Shown here: positions 24,176 to 27,403 of the stretch, piece by piece
How positions within the stretch are numbered: the stretch's first letter is position 1
Layout: every line of letters starts with the position of its first letter
NCBI GenBank assembly: GCA_964437825.1
Contig: CAYTIH010000036.1
Coordinates: 1 to 27,403 of the forward strand
Source: JBJFCE01 sp964437825
GTDB lineage: Bacteria; Bacillota; Clostridia; Lachnospirales; Lachnospiraceae
Reading direction: 5' to 3'
DNA length: 27,403 nt
Made by a program: the position numbers and the translations under genes
The notes under the pieces: generated by a model
What the model was told of the DNA's origin: nothing
The model's input: only the letters and a program-made list of their open reading frames with translations
Databases searched by the model: none

Positions 24176-25177
24176 ATGAATACGAGTATGGAAGCGGAGA
24201 AAAGTGAGAGCATACCGGGGGAATATGAAATTGTCAGGGAAGGAAGCAGGAATTATCTGGTGGTTGAAATGGCGGAGAATGCGGTCTTCGAATCAGGCGA
24301 GTGGGAGCAATTTCAGGCATTGTCCGTCAGGGGACTGCTCCCTTGCAGGAATCGTTATCGTGACGGAAAGGGATATCTCTATTATGACATTACGGGAAAA
24401 CAGTCGTTACGGGAATGCTATGATGAAGCATCCATGAGCTTTGAAGAATTTCGTTCATTATTACTATCCGTGGACCTGATTTTAAAGGAAGTACATGAAT
24501 ATCTGTTATCGGAAGATTATTTACAGTTTGTTCCGAATATGATCTATGTTTCCATGAGCAGGAAGGAGGCATCTCTGGCCTATGGAAATTACGGCGTAAC
24601 AAACTTTGCAAAGCAGATCAGAGTATTTGCGGAATATGTTTTGAATCACATTGACCACAAAGATGACAATGCTGTCATATTAGCTTATCAGTTTTATAAG
24701 TATGTATCCGCAGAACATTTTAATATGGAAGAATTTTTATATGAAAATAAGAACCATCTGTATCCTGAGCAGGAAGATATAAAAAAGGATGGCAGTCCGG
24801 GAGAATCACGGGATGAGGAGTATTATGAAATAGCTATTCACGGAAATTCCGGAAATCGCAGAGAGCGTGAAAGAGAGTATGAGGAGGACTATCACTTTGC
24901 AGAGCCAAAAGAAAAGAGGCTGTTTGGAAAAAGAAAAATATTGCCGATCATAGTGTCATTTGTTCCCGTTATAGTACTTGGAGCGGCATGGCAATTTATG
25001 GTTTATGAAAGACCATTTATTCTCGGAGGATTGTCCGCTTATGTAGCCGGAAGCTGCATTTATTATGGGAATAAGCGCAGACATAAGCATTTAAAAGCAA
25101 AGGAAAAGCAGCTATATATGGAAAATAGAGCCAAAAATGACGGGCTTTATGATCATGATGAGCTTTATGAAAATTGA
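24176..25177 (+). CDS. DUF6382-like membrane protein (pseudokinase-like domain, two membrane spans)
   Basis: Predicted 333-residue protein. The N-terminal part (about 15-190) fits the DUF6382 pattern: YEIVREGSRNYLVVE, then GLLPCRNR, YLYYDITGKQSL, and FVPNMIYVS. This family is often fused to an FHA domain in Lachnospiraceae and recalls the pseudokinase part of EssB/YukC; I see no kinase catalytic motifs. A highly charged linker (200-250) is followed by two hydrophobic spans (255-277 and 281-298) and a basic tail, with no FHA domain. AAAGGAG is four bases upstream, overlapping the stop of the preceding gene. The N-terminal domain should be cytosolic, giving a sensor or adaptor at the membrane; the role is unknown. 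Confidence 0.75.
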   Translation: MNTSMEAEKSESIPGEYEIVREGSRNYLVVEMAENAVFESGEWEQFQALSVRGLLPCRNRYRDGKGYLYYDITGKQSLRECYDEASMSFEEFRSLLLSVDLILKEVHEYLLSEDYLQFVPNMIYVSMSRKEASLAYGNYGVTNFAKQIRVFAEYVLNHIDHKDDNAVILAYQFYKYVSAEHFNMEEFLYENKNHLYPEQEDIKKDGSPGESRDEEYYEIAIHGNSGNRREREREYEEDYHFAEPKEKRLFGKRKILPIIVSFVPVIVLGAAWQFMVYERPFILGGLSAYVAGSCIYYGNKRRHKHLKAKEKQLYMENRAKNDGLYDHDELYEN

Positions 25178-25188
25178 CACGCCGCGAT

Positions 25189-25226
25189 CAAAATGCTACT
25201 CTGTTTGTGATACAGAGTGAATTTTG
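25189..25226 (+). promoter_or_regulatory. Intercistronic hairpin before the rhomboid gene
   Basis: ACTCTGT (25198-25204) pairs with ACAGAGT (25212-25218) around a 7-base loop. The flanks CAAAAT (25189-25194) and ATTTTG (25221-25226) can extend the stem past a small internal loop. No long T run follows, so it is more likely an attenuating or mRNA-stabilising element than a full terminator. Confidence 0.5.
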
Positions 25227-25239
25227 AAAAGGTGTAAAG

Positions 25240-26268
25240 ATGATCAATGAATTAACACTGTTTCTGGGGATGCGGGGATTTGAAAAAATCGCGACTAATT
25301 TACCCGAAATCATATTTTTATTTAAGCAGGAAAGCTATAGCGTAAATGTGCTGATATTGATTGATTATCGTCCGGGTTTATATCTTACGAGTGAGCAGTT
25401 TCTCCAGCTGAAAGAAAATATACGCCGGATGTTTGAAAAGCGTGGTGTAAAGGAAATACATATTCTGTCTCTGCTGTTATGTGAAGATCATGAGAAAGCG
25501 AAAGCGCTAAGCGGAGAGGATCGTTTTTGCTGGCTGATCGATCCGCGGCAGTGCCGGCTGATGATTTATGAGAACCGGGTATCTGATTTTTATGGTATGA
25601 AAGGGATGCTGGAGCAGTTTCTGGAGCAGATAAACGAGGAAACCGGCGGCATGAATCGTGAATTACGGACCGGTCAGTTTGAAGGAGGGGAAAAGAGCCC
25701 CATTGCGATTGTGACGATTCTGCTTGTGGCGGTCAATGTAATCCTGTATCTGATATGTACATGGGGCGGGAATTTGTTGTATAATAAAGGAGATCTGGTA
25801 GGTACGGCAGTTTTTCGGCAGCATGAGTACTACCGGATTTTTACCAGTATGTTTCTGCATGGCAGTGCGGCGCATTTAATCAGTAATATGCTGGTGCTGT
25901 ACTTTTTGGGAGAAATTCTGGAAAAGGAACTGGGAAGGATCAGGTATACGGTTTTATATTTTGTATCGGGAATCGGAGCTGCATTTGTATCCATGGCATA
26001 TCAATATAAAACAGCGGATTTTGTCGGTTCCATTGGTGCAAGCGGTGCAATATATGGTGTGCTTGGAGCCTTGCTGTATCTGATCATTATGCACGGGGGA
26101 CGATACCGGGATGCAACCCTGTCGAGGATGGTATTTTTTCTGTTATATTCTTTTTATAGTGGTTTTCAGGCAACGAATGTGGATAACGCCGCTCATCTCG
26201 GCGGCTTGATCTGTGGATTTGTCATTATGTTATTTTTGCGGAAAAGGAGCAGAGTGCATGAAGATTAA
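25240..26268 (+). CDS. Rhomboid intramembrane serine protease with an N-terminal cytosolic domain
   Basis: Membrane protease of 342 residues. The catalytic pair is S268 in GSIGASGA and H319 in NVDNAAHLGG. The family HGSAAHLISN stretch (207-216) supplies the oxyanion-side histidine and asparagine. Six or more membrane spans run from about 154 to 333. Residues 1-150 precede the membrane part, are soluble in character, resemble no domain I recognise, and contain an alpha/beta-looking segment (VNVLILIDYRP, IHILSLLL, CWLIDPRQC). AAAAGGTG is seven bases before the ATG. Rhomboids cut single-span membrane proteins; the pseudopilins and the DUF6382-like protein upstream are plausible but unproven substrates. 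The 3' end overlaps the next gene by 11 bases. Confidence 0.92.
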   Translation: MINELTLFLGMRGFEKIATNLPEIIFLFKQESYSVNVLILIDYRPGLYLTSEQFLQLKENIRRMFEKRGVKEIHILSLLLCEDHEKAKALSGEDRFCWLIDPRQCRLMIYENRVSDFYGMKGMLEQFLEQINEETGGMNRELRTGQFEGGEKSPIAIVTILLVAVNVILYLICTWGGNLLYNKGDLVGTAVFRQHEYYRIFTSMFLHGSAAHLISNMLVLYFLGEILEKELGRIRYTVLYFVSGIGAAFVSMAYQYKTADFVGSIGASGAIYGVLGALLYLIIMHGGRYRDATLSRMVFFLLYSFYSGFQATNVDNAAHLGGLICGFVIMLFLRKRSRVHED

Positions 26269-27262
26269 TATTTATTATGGCGGCCGGGGGATGGTGGATG
26301 ATCCGACGATTTACGTGATCGGTCAGATGGAGGAAGTCTTAAAGGAGCTGAATGTAAATGTGGAGCGGTTCAACCTGTATGAGCAGAAAAATACCATTGC
26401 CACATTACCCCAGACGCTGAAACATGCAGATGGCATTATCCTTGCCACAACGATTGAATGGTATGGGATCGGCGGATATATGCAGCAGTTTTTGGATGCC
26501 TGCTGGTTTTACGGGGATAAGGAAAGGATCAGTCAAATCTATATGTGTCCCATTGTTATGTCAACCACATATGGGGAGCGGGACGGCAAATTGCAGCTGA
26601 TTAATGCATGGGAGATCCTCGGAGGACTTCCCTGCAGCGGTATATGCGGCTATATTGCAGATACTATTTCACTTGAAATGAATGAGAGCTACAAAAAAAT
26701 CATTGAAAAAAAGGCCGAAAATATGTATCGTACCATTAACCAGAAGCTGATATGCTTTCCGGCCAGCAATCAGGTAGTCAAACAGAGGGTATCTTTGAAT
26801 AAGAATATTAATCTGACGCCTCAGGAAACAGAGCAGTTGTCCAAATATGTATCGGATGACCGTTATGTTCAGAAACAGAAGGAGGATATTCAGGAGCTGA
26901 CATCATTGTTTCGTGAGAAACTGGAAAAAGGAGATGTGGATGAAAGCAATGCCTATCTGGAGGAGTTAAAGGAGCACTTTAGGCCGCAGGCGGGTTTTTA
27001 TGCAAATTATTGTTTTCATATTACGGGCAGGGACAAAACTCTGATTATTCAGGTTGCGAATACACAAATGAAGTGTTTTTATGGTGATTTGGAGCAGATT
27101 GATGTTGATATTCATGCGGACCCTGATATTATGAACGAAATTATTAACGGCAGGATGACCTTTCAGAGAGCCTTTATGGAGGGCTCCATGAAGGTGAAGG
27201 GGGACTTTAAGATCTTGCGCACTCTGGATCAGCTTTTTATATTTATGGATAGTGCAGTTTAA
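26258..27262 (+). CDS. Flavodoxin/NADPH-dependent FMN reductase-like protein fused to an SCP2 domain
   Basis: Predicted cytosolic protein of 334 residues. The first 180 residues have a flavodoxin-like fold: INIYYGGRG at the start, then HADGIILATTIEWYGIGGYMQQFLD, then a CPIVMSTTYGE strand. This is the pattern of NAD(P)H-dependent oxidoreductases that bind FMN. The last 100 residues (FHITGRDKTLIIQVAN, the MTFQRAFMEGSMKVKGDF stretch) match the SCP2 sterol-carrier fold, which binds lipids or acyl chains. The start at 26258 is set by AAAGGAG eight bases upstream, inside the rhomboid gene; the 11-base overlap suggests coupling. Substrate and lipid partner are unknown. It could be metabolic and only incidentally linked to the pilus operon. 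Confidence 0.85.
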   Translation: MKINIYYGGRGMVDDPTIYVIGQMEEVLKELNVNVERFNLYEQKNTIATLPQTLKHADGIILATTIEWYGIGGYMQQFLDACWFYGDKERISQIYMCPIVMSTTYGERDGKLQLINAWEILGGLPCSGICGYIADTISLEMNESYKKIIEKKAENMYRTINQKLICFPASNQVVKQRVSLNKNINLTPQETEQLSKYVSDDRYVQKQKEDIQELTSLFREKLEKGDVDESNAYLEELKEHFRPQAGFYANYCFHITGRDKTLIIQVANTQMKCFYGDLEQIDVDIHADPDIMNEIINGRMTFQRAFMEGSMKVKGDFKILRTLDQLFIFMDSAV

Positions 27263-27268
27263 ATAGGT

Positions 27269-27337
27269 AATTGCGAAACCCCTTTCCGGTTATTGAAATT
27301 GCGCAATTGGTGCAACGTTTTGATGAGTTTCGCAATT
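27269..27337. repeat. Inverted-repeat element downstream of the last gene
   Basis: AATTGCGAAAC (27269-27279) and GTTTCGCAATT (27327-27337) are exact inverted repeats of 11 bp. Midway between them lies the 12-bp palindrome AATTGCGCAATT (27297-27308), so AATTGCG occurs three times in order. The right arm extended to 14 nt recurs, inverted, at 751-764. It looks like a small repetitive intergenic element. Confidence 0.6.
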
Positions 27338-27351
27338 GTCTAAGTACAGTA

Positions 27352-27388
27352 GATTGAAAAATCACGCTGATGCGCTGATTTTTCAATC
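27352..27388. terminator. Strong inverted repeat, probable bidirectional terminator
   Basis: GATTGAAAAATCA (27352-27364) is exactly complementary to TGATTTTTCAATC (27376-27388). The central CGCTGATGCGC adds three more pairs with a bulged C. The stem includes a T5 run on each strand and can stop transcription both ways. It is the first plausible end for the long Tad-to-SCP2 transcript. Confidence 0.6.
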
Positions 27389-27403
27389 CGTAATTTGAGT
27401 CAG

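Overview
The window looks like chromosomal DNA of a low-to-mid GC Clostridia member, most likely a motile Lachnospiraceae-type anaerobe. I base this on protein-family content (a flagellin/FliS pair, BofA, and a monoderm Tad locus with DUF5702-like and DUF6382-like proteins), on AGGAGG-type ribosome binding sites, and on frequent TTG/GTG starts. No database search was possible, so family names rest on motifs read directly from the translations.

Left part (1-4800). A HAD-superfamily phosphatase gene is followed by a short relic of a nicotinamidase-like cysteine hydrolase. Next come a minus-strand tRNA-Lys(CTT) with its own promoter and terminator, and then a housekeeping run: Xaa-Pro aminopeptidase (pepP-like), TatD nuclease and KsgA/RsmA rRNA dimethylase, the last two overlapping. 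The tRNA and pepP promoters are divergent and share a palindromic -10 region.

Middle-left (4800-9660). A good extended -10 promoter drives a large TPR-like protein with a degenerate AAA-type P-loop domain. Glycogen branching enzyme (glgB) follows and ends at a strong hairpin terminator. A candidate sigma-28 (flagellar) promoter lies just upstream of, and partly in, that terminator.

Flagellar block (9660-14600). It holds a 1072-residue repeat-bearing protein with a possible FliK-like tail, a short flagellin with two cysteines, and the flagellin chaperone FliS. The block closes with a terminator that lies inside the 3' end of a convergent DUF2508/YaaL-like gene. That gene is divergent from bofA; the YaaL-BofA pair is a familiar neighbour pair, but one partner appears inverted here, and a perfect 10-bp inverted repeat lies between them.

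Tad/Flp pilus block (15340-27262). A promoter and a roughly 240-nt leader precede tadZ, tadA, tadB, tadC, flp, a DUF5702-like protein, tadE, a tadV/cpaA-like prepilin peptidase, a second tadE-like pseudopilin, a DUF6382-like membrane protein, a rhomboid protease and a flavodoxin-SCP2 fusion, all on one strand and tightly packed. TadA would be the assembly ATPase, TadB/TadC the membrane platform, TadV the leader peptidase, and Flp plus the TadE-type proteins the major and minor pilins. TadC has a roughly 200-residue external insert with an Ig-like look. TadE carries a tandem His/Cys domain. The last three genes are accessory and are the most open to new biology.

The right end (27263-27403) is non-coding and rich in inverted repeats. 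One 14-nt arm reappears, inverted, exactly at the 5' breakpoint of the nicotinamidase relic.
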